Below are positions 9,243 to 16,995 of a stretch of 64,000 nt of DNA, one piece after another (within the stretch, counting starts at the first letter, position 1; each line of letters opens with the position of its first letter). The notes beneath the pieces were generated by a model that was not told the DNA's origin, did no database searches, and saw nothing but the letters and a program-made list of their open reading frames with translations. Location of the stretch: assembly GCF_003865345.1 (NCBI RefSeq), contig NZ_RMVE01000004.1, positions 1 to 64,000 on the forward strand, read 5' to 3'. Position numbers and translations under genes: made by a program. This stretch comes from Nonlabens xiamenensis. Lineage in GTDB: Bacteria > Bacteroidota > Bacteroidia > Flavobacteriales > Flavobacteriaceae.

Positions 9243-9280
9243 AAATAAAAAAACCCACCTCTTGAAAAACAAGAGGTGGG
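9243..9280 (-). terminator. Rho-independent terminator downstream of dnaJ
   Basis: Perfect 11-bp stem CCCACCTCTTG (9254-9264) with CAAGAGGTGGG (9270-9280) and an AAAAA loop. On the minus strand it is followed by a seven-T run. The other side is also A/T rich, so it may work in both directions. Confidence 0.85.
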
Positions 9281-9306
9281 AAAAATTGCTATGAAAAAGA
9301 AAAATA

Positions 9307-9330
9307 AACAAGCAATAGAAATTGCTTGTT
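9307..9330 (-). terminator. Second hairpin between dnaJ and main terminator
   Basis: Perfect 10-bp inverted repeat AACAAGCAAT (9307-9316) and ATTGCTTGTT (9321-9330) with a 4-base loop, followed on the minus strand by T-rich sequence. It is a weaker first terminator or a 3' stabilising hairpin of the grpE-dnaJ message. Confidence 0.55.
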
Positions 9331-9372
9331 GAATCAAATATATATAAATTTTTCTAATTCATTAAGTTTTCT

Positions 9373-10491
9373 TTAAGAAAACATGTCTTTTACTTTTTCG
9401 AAGAAGGATTTATCCCCTCTTTCAGGAGCTGGTTCAAAGTTGACATCACTCTTCATGCTTTCGAAAAAATCTTTTTGTTCTTTCGTTAAGCTCCTTGGTG
9501 TCCAGACATTTACATGCACTAATAGATCTCCAGTACCATAACCATTTAAGCTAGGCATACCCTTACCTCGCAATCTCAAAATTTTACCACTTTGGATTCC
9601 CGCTTCAACGGGAATACGCACTTTACCGGTCACGGTTTGAATCTCTTTGGATGTTCCTAGCACGGCTTCAGGTAGGCTGATATACAAATCATAATGCAAG
9701 TTGTTACCTTCCCTTTGAAGATGGTCGTGCGGCTTTACTTCAATATCTACTAAAAGGTCACCGCTCACACCGTTTCCAGGCGCTTCATTTCCTTTTCCGC
9801 TTACTTTGAGTCGCATGTCGCTCTCCACTCCAGCAGGAATTTGAATAGTTACTGTCTCTTCACTAGCCACCATTCCTTGAGCATCTGCACCTGCTGGTCT
9901 GTGGTCCATGGTCTGACCTGCTCCACCACAGGTACTACAGGGTGCACTGGTTTGCATACGACCGAGTATGGTATTCTGAATTTTGGTGACCTGCCCAGAA
10001 CCATTACAGGTGGGACAAGTTTTATAGGTCACACCAGCGGCTTGCTTTTTTCGTTTTACTTTTACCTTTTTATCGACACCATTGGCCGCTTCCTCGAGAG
10101 TGAGTGACACCCTGATTCTGAGGTCTTTTCCTTTGACCCTACGCTGACCACGCCCGCCGAAACCGCCAAATCCGGAAAAACCACCTCCTCCACCAAAGAT
10201 ATCGCCAAACTGGCTAAAGATATCTTCCATGTCAAAGCCACCAGCTCCACCGAAACCGCCAGCGCCACCAGAAGTATATGCCTGGTGACCCAATTGATCG
10301 TACCTGGCTTTTTTCTGTGGATCGCTTAGCGTTTCATAGGCTTCTGCTGCCTTTTTGAAATTTTCCTCTGCCTTGGCATCCCCAGGGTTTTTGTCAGGGT
10401 GAAATTCGATGGCTTTTTTACGATATGCCTTCTTTATCTCTCCTGCCGAAGCGCTTTTTGAAACGCCCAATATCTCATAAAAATCTGCCAT
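9373..10491 (-). CDS. dnaJ: Chaperone DnaJ with two zinc-finger modules
   Basis: Hsp40 co-chaperone that delivers substrates to DnaK and stimulates its ATPase. 372 residues: J domain with HPD at 31-33, a Gly/Phe-rich linker (about 74-115), a cysteine region and the C-terminal substrate-binding domains. Only two CxxCxGxG modules are present (159-166 and 185-192); the class I protein has four. The segment matching the first module reads KQAAGVTYKT and the fourth HRPAGADAQG, so zinc site II (modules 2 and 3) is kept and site I is absent. The reading frame is intact, so this is natural. One base separates it from grpE. Confidence 0.96.
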   Translation of the reverse strand: MADFYEILGVSKSASAGEIKKAYRKKAIEFHPDKNPGDAKAEENFKKAAEAYETLSDPQKKARYDQLGHQAYTSGGAGGFGGAGGFDMEDIFSQFGDIFGGGGGFSGFGGFGGRGQRRVKGKDLRIRVSLTLEEAANGVDKKVKVKRKKQAAGVTYKTCPTCNGSGQVTKIQNTILGRMQTSAPCSTCGGAGQTMDHRPAGADAQGMVASEETVTIQIPAGVESDMRLKVSGKGNEAPGNGVSGDLLVDIEVKPHDHLQREGNNLHYDLYISLPEAVLGTSKEIQTVTGKVRIPVEAGIQSGKILRLRGKGMPSLNGYGTGDLLVHVNVWTPRSLTKEQKDFFESMKSDVNFEPAPERGDKSFFEKVKDMFS

Positions 10492-10492
10492 C

Positions 10493-11077
10493 CTATTGTC
10501 CTATGACTACTTTGGGGTAACGAATAATCTTGTCACCCAGTTTATATCCTTTTTCAATTACATCCACAATCTTCCCTTTCATATCGTCAGTGGGTGCTGG
10601 TATTTGGGTAATAGCTTCATGAACATCTGCATCAAATGTATCTCCAGCCTTCACTTCCACTTGTTCAAGCCCCTTGCCTACCAGCGTATTACGCAATTTA
10701 TTAGAAATCAGCTCTACTCCACTGGTCAGCGTGTCATCCTCAGACTTTTTGATCTCTACCATCGCACGATCAAAATCGTCCAATACGGGCAGCATGTCCT
10801 TTAAAACCCCTTCACCGGCGGTTTTGAATAACTCTATACGTTCTTTGGCAGTACGTCTTTTAAAATTTTCAAACTCAGCAAACAAACGGATGTACTTATC
10901 CTTTTCAGCTTGTATTTGTTCCTGTAGTTTCTCGGTTTCAGACTTGTTGTCCTCTTCCTGAACTTCTTCTTTATCCTGAGCGTTGTCATCCTGAGCGTTG
11001 TCTTGTTGTTGCTCTTGCTCTAATACTTCAGGAGCTTCCTGATCTTTTATCTCTTTTTCGTTTTTGTCTGTTGCCAT
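10493..11077 (-). CDS. grpE: Nucleotide exchange factor GrpE
   Basis: Cytoplasmic exchange factor that releases ADP from DnaK. 194 residues: an acidic, Gln/Asp/Glu-rich N-terminal tail (1-50), a long coiled coil (about 50-110, with FAEFENFKRRTAKERIELFKTA) and a C-terminal beta domain with VIEKGYKLGDKIIRYPKVVIGQ. It is followed by dnaJ after one base, the standard grpE-dnaJ operon; dnaK is not in this window. The 5' region up to the divergent YceI gene holds a perfect copy of the palindrome. Confidence 0.96.
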   Translation of the reverse strand: MATDKNEKEIKDQEAPEVLEQEQQQDNAQDDNAQDKEEVQEEDNKSETEKLQEQIQAEKDKYIRLFAEFENFKRRTAKERIELFKTAGEGVLKDMLPVLDDFDRAMVEIKKSEDDTLTSGVELISNKLRNTLVGKGLEQVEVKAGDTFDADVHEAITQIPAPTDDMKGKIVDVIEKGYKLGDKIIRYPKVVIGQ

Positions 11078-11181
11078 TTTTTACGACTCACTTTTTACAA
11101 ATTATTGTTTCGTGTCAAGGGATGATAGTATTCCTGTGCTGTAACATCAGCCTCAACATTTACTAGGGGCGGTAAGTTATT

Positions 11182-11197
11182 CGCTTTCGCGAAAGCG
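11182..11197. repeat. 16-bp palindrome CGCTTTCGCGAAAGCG (perfect, intergenic)
   Basis: Perfect copy in the 280-bp divergent region between grpE and the YceI lipoprotein gene, 105 bp before the grpE start codon. Confidence 0.95.
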
Positions 11198-11326
11198 ATT
11201 TACAAACCCTTTGCCCGTAACTTCCACGCGCGATGGGGCAAAAGTACTGCCATTTAAACGTCTGGTGTCAAAATGTCACCGCTTTTTAATTAATATAGAT
11301 TTAACTATATTGTTTGTTGCTACATT

Positions 11327-11334
11327 TAATTTTG
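11327..11334 (+). promoter_or_regulatory. Possible -7 box of YceI lipoprotein gene
   Basis: TAATTTTG matches TAnnTTTG and lies 23 bp before the ATG at 11358. No TTG at the ideal -33 distance was found. A similar box, TACTTTTG, is on the minus strand at 11239-11246 and could serve grpE. Confidence 0.45.
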
Positions 11335-11357
11335 CACTTCAAATAAATCCTAATCAA

Positions 11358-12023
11358 ATGAAACGCAATTTTTTAAAAATTACTGGAATGGCCGCGGTTA
11401 TCGCATTTACCGTAGCTTGTAAAGACAATAAAAATGAAGTAGAAGCTACTGACGAGCAAGAAGTAGCAGAAGCGCCTATGGAAGCTGTCACTTATACGGT
11501 AGACACAGAGGCATCCAATATCGCGTGGGTAGGTTCTAAGCCAACTGAGGACCACACTGGTAACATTTCCCTGCAAAGCGGAATGGTAAAAGTAAATGGT
11601 GAGACACTAGAAAGTGGTGAGTTTGTCATTGATATGAGTAGTATTGAAGTGACTGATTTAGAAGGTGACTCCGCTGCTAACCTTAAAGGTCACTTGCAAG
11701 GAACCGTTGAAGGAAAGGAAACTGATTTCTTCAACACACCCAAATACCCTACGGCAAAATTTGTCGTAACTGGAGTAAATGAGGTGGATGGGAATACAGA
11801 GTTATCTGGAAACCTTACCTTGAAAGATGTAACTAAAAACGTAAGTTTCCCAGTTATGGTTTCTTATGAAGACAACAAAATGATGTTGAAAAGTGAAGAA
11901 TTCACTATCGACAGAACGGATTGGGGTATCCAATACGGATCTAAAAACTTTACTGACATCGTAGCTGACAAAGCCATCTCTGACGATATTAAATTGACGA
12001 TTGACCTGGTAGCTACCAAGTAA
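11358..12023 (+). CDS. YceI family lipoprotein
   Basis: Predicted outer- or inner-membrane-anchored YceI lipocalin-like protein; the family binds long isoprenoid or lipid molecules. From the ATG at 11358 it is 221 residues, with a lipoprotein signal peptide whose lipobox is TVAC. YceI features follow: SNIAWVGSKPTEDHTGNI, SGEFVIDMSSIEV, and C-terminal FTIDRTDWGIQYGSKNF. Longer upstream starts in the same frame add no family sequence and would place the signal peptide internally. A strong terminator follows directly. A second, unanchored YceI is at 20534. Confidence 0.93.
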   Translation: MKRNFLKITGMAAVIAFTVACKDNKNEVEATDEQEVAEAPMEAVTYTVDTEASNIAWVGSKPTEDHTGNISLQSGMVKVNGETLESGEFVIDMSSIEVTDLEGDSAANLKGHLQGTVEGKETDFFNTPKYPTAKFVVTGVNEVDGNTELSGNLTLKDVTKNVSFPVMVSYEDNKMMLKSEEFTIDRTDWGIQYGSKNFTDIVADKAISDDIKLTIDLVATK

Positions 12024-12044
12024 TTAACAATTTTCCTTCATCTA

Positions 12045-12076
12045 AAATCCCGGTCAAATGACCGGGATTTTTTTTT
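12045..12076 (+). terminator. Rho-independent terminator after YceI lipoprotein
   Basis: Stem AAATCCCGGTCA (12045-12056) with TGACCGGGATTT (12059-12070), then a run of T to 12076. Very strong. Confidence 0.93.
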
Positions 12077-12122
12077 CAAGGTTTTCTGTTAGTCTTATTT
12101 TAGCGGGGTGAATTCAACCAAC

Positions 12123-12914
12123 ATGAGATACTATTTATCGATCAGCTTATGGGTTCTGGGACTCTGCACAGCTCTTGGTCAAGAAGAAGATAAAGTAAAT
12201 CCTGACGATTTAGCCTTTCCTGATGAATATGAACAGATAGAAATAGACTCGGTTTTATCCATTCGCCTGCCAGCTGATTTTATGGAAATGAGTGATGATG
12301 AAGAAGGTATTCACTCTGAGTATTGGTTTGGTTATGGAGAAAATGACATGTCCTACATCGTTCATCGTGCAGAAACTGATGAGTTGATATGCCTGCGTAA
12401 TAGAGCAGAACTCAAGGAATACTACATTGAAACTGTAAGGGATTGGAAGGATTCAGAAATAGGTATGAAGGTCAAATATGATTCACGCTTTATACATCAA
12501 GGAGTTTATCAAGGTGTTTTTGAATTTGAGCAATACGATATTGACGATCAAGTTACGTATCACAATGACTATCGTCTGATACAGGTCAGGGACAAGTTAT
12601 ATCAAATTGGCATCGTACAACCCATAGCTACTCACAACAAAGAGAAAAATGATTTGTTCTTTAACAGTATCACGATTGCACCAAAATTTACAGGAGAAGG
12701 ACAGTATATGACTTGCAACCCACTGGATGGGTTGTTTTCTAAAGATGAGCCTTCAACAGCCTATCAACAAGGCTATTTCATCGGCACCTTTATTGGTATG
12801 GCCATCTGTATCCTTATTCCTATTGGACTTATCGCACTGGTTGTTTTCCTCGTGGTACGCAGTCAAAAGAAAAATAAAAACGCTGACGCTGACGCCTGGA
12901 ATCAGGAACATTAA
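12123..12914 (+). CDS. Hypothetical exported membrane-anchored protein
   Basis: 263 residues from the ATG at 12123 (MRYYLSISLWVLGLCTALGQEEDK), preferred over the GTG at 12108 because it starts right at a signal peptide. An acidic extracytoplasmic domain of about 190 residues follows, then one membrane helix near the C-terminus (IGTFIGMAICILIPIGLIAL) and a short basic tail (RSQKKNKN). No family recognised. Its stop TAA is directly next to the stop of the convergent epimerase gene, with no terminator between them. Confidence 0.75.
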   Translation: MRYYLSISLWVLGLCTALGQEEDKVNPDDLAFPDEYEQIEIDSVLSIRLPADFMEMSDDEEGIHSEYWFGYGENDMSYIVHRAETDELICLRNRAELKEYYIETVRDWKDSEIGMKVKYDSRFIHQGVYQGVFEFEQYDIDDQVTYHNDYRLIQVRDKLYQIGIVQPIATHNKEKNDLFFNSITIAPKFTGEGQYMTCNPLDGLFSKDEPSTAYQQGYFIGTFIGMAICILIPIGLIALVVFLVVRSQKKNKNADADAWNQEH

Positions 12915-13829
12915 TTAGCTTTCTAGATAGTCATTGAGTGCCAGCGCTAATTCGGGATATTTAAATTGGTATCCCGCCTTTTCTATTTTCTCGCTACTTA
13001 CGTACTGGCTCCCCAATACAATGATGGCCATTTCTCCTAGCATGAGCTTCAACATAAATTTGGGTACATTGGGGAGGAACACAGGCTTACCCAATACTTT
13101 TCCAATAGTTTCAATCATAGCTCTGTTCCGTACTGGCTGGGGTGCAACACCATTGTAAACACCCGCCAGCTGATTTTCTGACAGGTAAAGGAAAATCCCC
13201 GCCAAATCGTCCACTGCAATCCAGCTTTGCCACATTTTACCATTACCAAACCCTGCCCCCGCATATAATTTAACAGGCTTTGCCATCTGTTCCAGAGCAC
13301 CGCCTTCCCCAGCCAGTACAATACCTATGCGCACAATCGAGTGTTGTAATCCCAATTCCTTAAATTGAAAACCTATACTTTCCCAGGCTAGACAAACCTC
13401 GGCCAAAAAAGAATCGTCGGCAGGTGGCACGTCCTGCTCCTTCATGGATTCACCGTTTTGCTGGCTTGGATAGATTCCGACGGCACTGGCGGTAATGACA
13501 TGCTTGACTTGATGGTCATTGCGCTCCAAGAGATTGAGCAATAATTGGGTGCTATCCAACCTGCTCGACATGATTCTTTTTTTCACCTCATCCGTCCAAC
13601 GCTGAAATACGCTTTCTCCAGCCAGGTGAATGATCGCATCTACCCCTTCAATACAGGAGTCGTCGATGATCATTTCCTTGACATCCCAAAGAAATCCCTT
13701 ATAATCTGGCTGATTTTCCAGGGCTTCTGTTCTGGTACTTAAATAGTGTACCTGATGTCCGTGCTGCCTAAAAAGATCTGCTACCTTAGAGCCTACTAAA
13801 CCAGTGGCCCCTGTTATCAATACTTTCAT
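12915..13829 (-). CDS. TIGR01777-type NAD(P)-binding epimerase
   Basis: Short-chain dehydrogenase-like protein of the extended type related to E. coli YfcH and plant SulA-like proteins. 304 residues: Rossmann motif GATGLVGSKV at the N-terminus, HLAGESVFQRWTDEVKKRIMSSR typical of the family, SAVGIYPSQQNGE, and a C-terminal DUF1731-like end (PKFMLKLMLGEMAIIVLGSQYVSSEKIEKAGYQF). Substrate unknown. Convergent with the preceding hypothetical gene with zero spacing. Confidence 0.9.
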   Translation of the reverse strand: MKVLITGATGLVGSKVADLFRQHGHQVHYLSTRTEALENQPDYKGFLWDVKEMIIDDSCIEGVDAIIHLAGESVFQRWTDEVKKRIMSSRLDSTQLLLNLLERNDHQVKHVITASAVGIYPSQQNGESMKEQDVPPADDSFLAEVCLAWESIGFQFKELGLQHSIVRIGIVLAGEGGALEQMAKPVKLYAGAGFGNGKMWQSWIAVDDLAGIFLYLSENQLAGVYNGVAPQPVRNRAMIETIGKVLGKPVFLPNVPKFMLKLMLGEMAIIVLGSQYVSSEKIEKAGYQFKYPELALALNDYLES

Positions 13830-13944
13830 GCCTCTAAGTTAAGCTTGGGTCATGAGATGGAAGGACAGGTTGGTAACAAATTAACATGTAATTATTGAAG
13901 ATCATTTTTTAAACAATTCCATTCCTTGGTCAATAAAACAGACA

Positions 13945-13978
13945 AAAACCGCCCAACAGATATTTAATCTTGGGGCGG
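13945..13978 (-). terminator. Terminator after DUF2141 gene
   Basis: CCGCCC (13949-13954) pairs with GGGCGG (13973-13978), extended by AGAT/ATCT inside; on the minus strand a five-T run follows. It lies just past the stop of the minus-strand DUF2141 gene. Confidence 0.8.
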
Positions 13979-14001
13979 CAAGTGCTTTTTGATATTCAAG
14001 T

Positions 14002-14409
14002 TTAAAGTCTGATAATCATTTCAGTATCTTTCTCAAAATCAAATTTAGCGTCCCCCCAGGTGGGTGGTCCATAGCTCATTGGATTATTGCTCATGCCGTA
14101 ATCTTCTTCTGGCATTCCAGCATTAGAATAGTCCATCCTGCCATTGCCGTTCATGTCATGTAGCACTAATACAGCGTAAGTGCCTACAGGAACATCTTCA
14201 AATACAGCTGTCGCTTGGCCTTCCTTTATTTCGACTTTGGCAGTTTTAAAGGCTGCAGCTTTGAGAAACTGATCCTGCGTACTCAGGGAAATGACAATAT
14301 GGCCATCATCAGTTTTTGCATTGTTAATTTTAACGGTAAGTTGGTGAGTGTCTTGAGCCATTGCAAAAGAAGCGATCAACAGAATAATGGAGGTAAATAA
14401 AAATTTCAT
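14002..14409 (-). CDS. DUF2141 domain-containing exported protein
   Basis: Small exported protein of 135 residues, start ATG at 14407-14409 giving the signal peptide MKFLFTSIILLIASFAMAQ. The mature part matches the DUF2141 pattern (LTVKINNAKTDDGHIVISLS, PVGTYAVLVLHDMNGNGRMD, NPMSYGPPTWGDAKFDFE). The DMNGNGRMD stretch resembles a calcium-binding loop. Function unknown. An in-frame extension upstream (from 14475) would translate the palindrome at 14452 but hides the signal peptide, so I reject it. Confidence 0.88.
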   Translation of the reverse strand: MKFLFTSIILLIASFAMAQDTHQLTVKINNAKTDDGHIVISLSTQDQFLKAAAFKTAKVEIKEGQATAVFEDVPVGTYAVLVLHDMNGNGRMDYSNAGMPEEDYGMSNNPMSYGPPTWGDAKFDFEKDTEMIIRL

Positions 14410-14451
14410 GATATATAGTTTTTGTTGTTTGATGGTACAAATATGTGTTAT

Positions 14452-14467
14452 CGCTTTCGCGAAAGCG
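14452..14467. repeat. 16-bp palindrome CGCTTTCGCGAAAGCG (perfect, 5' leader)
   Basis: Perfect copy 43 bp upstream of the DUF2141 start codon, in the divergent region shared with the oxidoreductase gene. Confidence 0.95.
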
Positions 14468-14626
14468 GAATCCAACCTACCGAACCGTCAAATGTGTCTA
14501 CTGAAATGTAATTTTCTCGCTTTACTGCATAAAAATTGTGCACAAATACAGAAATAACTACTTGAAGGATGATGGGGCACCTAATGTCTTTTTGTATTTT
14601 AAAGCGCCTAATTAATTGGAATAGCC

Positions 14627-15604
14627 ATGGTAAAGTTTGGAATACTCGGATTGGGAAAAATTGCCCATAAGTTTGCATCAGATCTCGCGTTGGTTACAGG
14701 TTGCCAGTTATATGCCGTGGGATCGCGCAGTATGTCAAAGGCCAAGGAATTTGCCGAAAAACATGCCGCAACAATTTATTATGATAATTATACAGCCCTG
14801 ATTCAGGATCCTGAGGTAGATGTCGTTTACGTGGCAACGCCTCATGTATTTCATTATGAATACAGTATGATGTGCTTGAAGGCTGGTAAAGGAGTGCTAT
14901 GTGAAAAACCGCTGGGGATGAATTCGCAACAAGTGGAAGAAATGATTTGCTTAGCCCAGGAACAACAAGTTTTTCTCATGGAAGCCATGTGGACCAGATT
15001 TATTCCTGCCACCCATAAGTTATTGGAACTTTTGGATCAACAGGTCATCGGGAAAATCACAAACTTTCAGGCAGATTTTGGGTTCCGTGCTCCTCAAAAT
15101 CCAAATGACAGGGTTATCCATCCTTCTCTAGGCGGTGGATCGTTGCTGGACATTGGTATTTATCCGATTTATTTAGGGCAACTGGTGTTAGGAAAACCAA
15201 TTGATATCAAAGCTAGTGCTCAACTTTCGCAGACTGGTATTGACCTGCAATGTGCCATACTGACCACTTATCAAAAGGGTGCTATAGGCATATTGCATTC
15301 CTCCCTCATCTCCAATACCCCAACAGAAGCTATATTCTATGGCGAACTTGGCCAAATTAAGTTACACTCCAGATTTCATCACACCCAGAAAATTAGTCTT
15401 CAATTAAAGGATGGTACAGAGCAGGTCTTTGACCTACCCTATTCTGGACAAGGATATGTGCATGAGATTGTGGAAGTGCGTGATGCCATAAATAATGGAG
15501 CAACTGCTAGTCATCTTCATTCTCTGGAGAATAGTCGGCAATTGATGGAAACATTGGATGACATCCGAAACATTATAGGACTTACTTACCCAGCAGATAG
15601 TTAA
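14627..15604 (+). CDS. Gfo/Idh/MocA family oxidoreductase
   Basis: NAD(P)-dependent sugar or cyclitol dehydrogenase-like enzyme, 325 residues. N-terminal Rossmann motif (GILGLGKIAHKFASDL), the conserved VYVATPHVFHYEYSMMCLKAGKGVLCEKPLG with the catalytic-type EKP, and a C-terminal Gfo/Idh domain with the sheet segment LLDIGIYPIYLGQLVLG. Substrate unknown; it resembles trans-1,2-dihydrobenzene-1,2-diol dehydrogenase-like members. Stands alone, convergent with the GH16 gene. Confidence 0.93.
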   Translation: MVKFGILGLGKIAHKFASDLALVTGCQLYAVGSRSMSKAKEFAEKHAATIYYDNYTALIQDPEVDVVYVATPHVFHYEYSMMCLKAGKGVLCEKPLGMNSQQVEEMICLAQEQQVFLMEAMWTRFIPATHKLLELLDQQVIGKITNFQADFGFRAPQNPNDRVIHPSLGGGSLLDIGIYPIYLGQLVLGKPIDIKASAQLSQTGIDLQCAILTTYQKGAIGILHSSLISNTPTEAIFYGELGQIKLHSRFHHTQKISLQLKDGTEQVFDLPYSGQGYVHEIVEVRDAINNGATASHLHSLENSRQLMETLDDIRNIIGLTYPADS

Positions 15605-15742
15605 AATCGTCTGCCACCCTGGCCAGCTGATACTTGAACGGAGTGCATGGAAAAAGACCTGTTTTAATGCATATGTATTGCTGTCTAGGACTAAGTTTTT
15701 AATCCAATGCCCCCCCGAGTCTATATTTACTATTGGGTGAGG

Positions 15743-15779
15743 TAAAAAACAAAAGATCAACCGTAAAATACGATTGACC
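15743..15779 (-). terminator. Terminator after GH16 gene
   Basis: GATCAACCGTA (15755-15765) and TACGATTGACC (15769-15779) pair over 11 positions in minus-strand RNA with two G-U pairs and a 3-base loop, followed by a T-rich run (complement of 15743-15754). Confidence 0.75.
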
Positions 15780-15805
15780 TTTCATCTTCTGGCTGACTCA
15801 AATTT

Positions 15806-16747
15806 TTATTGTTGTGTATATACTCTTACCCAGTCGATTCCATAAAAAGCTTCATTGGGTATGTTATTTTCATCCAGATTTTGACCATTGAAAAAATCAC
15901 CACCGATAGCCAGGTTCAGAATGATATTCTGTTGTTTGTCAAACATATCATCTATGTATTGACTATCAGCATCTGTATAGGTTTTAACTGTGCTGCCGTC
16001 AAATAACATTTCTAGTTCGTTTTGACTCCAGATCAATTCAAAGATGTGCCATTCTGTGGTAATATCTTCTCCTATCATATTGTTGGACGTCAAGGTTGCA
16101 CTGTTGGTCAATGGTGTTCCCGCCGTGTCACCGTAAAAGATATTGGTGACATATTGATCTGTAGCATTTCCTCTAAATTCGAGGATATCAATTTCGCCCT
16201 GCGTAGGCCAAGGATCGCCAAAACTCCAGAAAGCAGGCCAAAGACCTTCACCCGCCGGCAACTTCACCCGAGCTGCAAACCTTACTACTCCGTTGGCAAA
16301 TGCTTGCGGACCAAAAGTGCGATTGGTTGTCAATCGGCCGCTAGTAAAATTGAAACTACGCTGGGTATTATCAAATGGAGTGACATCCCCAGTAGCGGCT
16401 TCTCGTTTACTTCTTAAATAAAGAACACCTGCTCTTGTGGCGATGTTTTCCATTTGGTAAAGTTGTAACTCATTATTGAACGCGCCACCTTCCCAAGAAC
16501 TCCAAAGATCCAGTCCTGTTTCAAACTCCTCGCTCCATTCCAATTGCCAACCCGCAGGTGCCTCGGTACGATTGATTCCTCCCACTGCTGTAAAATCAGG
16601 TAATCCGTTCTGATTCCCTACATTGACAAAATCTGCAGGATCTATAGTTTGGGAGCCGTCATCGGGTGTTTCTCTGGCAAAATCAGGTGATGTATCACAC
16701 CCGATAAATAAAATAAGACTTAATAATCCTAACCACATCTTATGCAT
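15806..16747 (-). CDS. GH16 family beta-glucanase lipoprotein (laminarinase-type)
   Basis: Secreted endo-beta-glucanase, likely acting on laminarin or related algal glucans. 313 residues: lipoprotein signal with C17 in FIGC, then a concanavalin-like GH16 fold with the catalytic motif EIDILE (E185 nucleophile, E190 acid/base) and WPAFWSFGDPWPTQGE before it. C-terminal WVRVYTQ is typical of the family. The motif EIDILE without a beta-bulge residue differs from laminarinases that read EIDIME(Y/W), so the exact substrate stays open. No SusCD pair is nearby, so this is not a canonical polysaccharide utilisation locus. Confidence 0.92.
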   Translation of the reverse strand: MHKMWLGLLSLILFIGCDTSPDFARETPDDGSQTIDPADFVNVGNQNGLPDFTAVGGINRTEAPAGWQLEWSEEFETGLDLWSSWEGGAFNNELQLYQMENIATRAGVLYLRSKREAATGDVTPFDNTQRSFNFTSGRLTTNRTFGPQAFANGVVRFAARVKLPAGEGLWPAFWSFGDPWPTQGEIDILEFRGNATDQYVTNIFYGDTAGTPLTNSATLTSNNMIGEDITTEWHIFELIWSQNELEMLFDGSTVKTYTDADSQYIDDMFDKQQNIILNLAIGGDFFNGQNLDENNIPNEAFYGIDWVRVYTQQ

Positions 16748-16950
16748 AACAATTCGTTTTATTTAAAATCATCCATTAAAAATTACGATCTTCAGAATTA
16801 GTACAAGTAAAACTGTGGATTCCTTGATAGTAAAGATCAGAAAACTTAGCGAATTAGTCGAGGCCCCATGTGGGAAATTACTACGCAAATCTGTCATTTC
16901 CTTCATTGATTTTACCAAGTACATCCACTATTGAATTTTCCAGAATTGTT

Positions 16951-16965
16951 ATGGTTTCAAACCAT
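16951..16965. promoter_or_regulatory. Palindrome upstream of binding-protein gene
   Basis: ATGGTTTCAAACCAT, 7-bp perfect arms around one central base, 30 bp before the ATG of the solute-binding lipoprotein gene. Operator-like; could equally be chance. Confidence 0.35.
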
Positions 16966-16995
16966 TACCTGACCGCCAATTGATATATTTACCAG

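Noticed and set aside
9373-10491. dnaJ as a damaged gene because two zinc modules are missing
   Set aside because: The frame is continuous and the remaining domains are normal; the modules are replaced by ordinary sequence of similar length.
14410-14475. N-terminal extension of the DUF2141 protein containing AFAKA
   Set aside because: It would bury the clear signal peptide that starts at 14409; the palindrome is better read as leader DNA.
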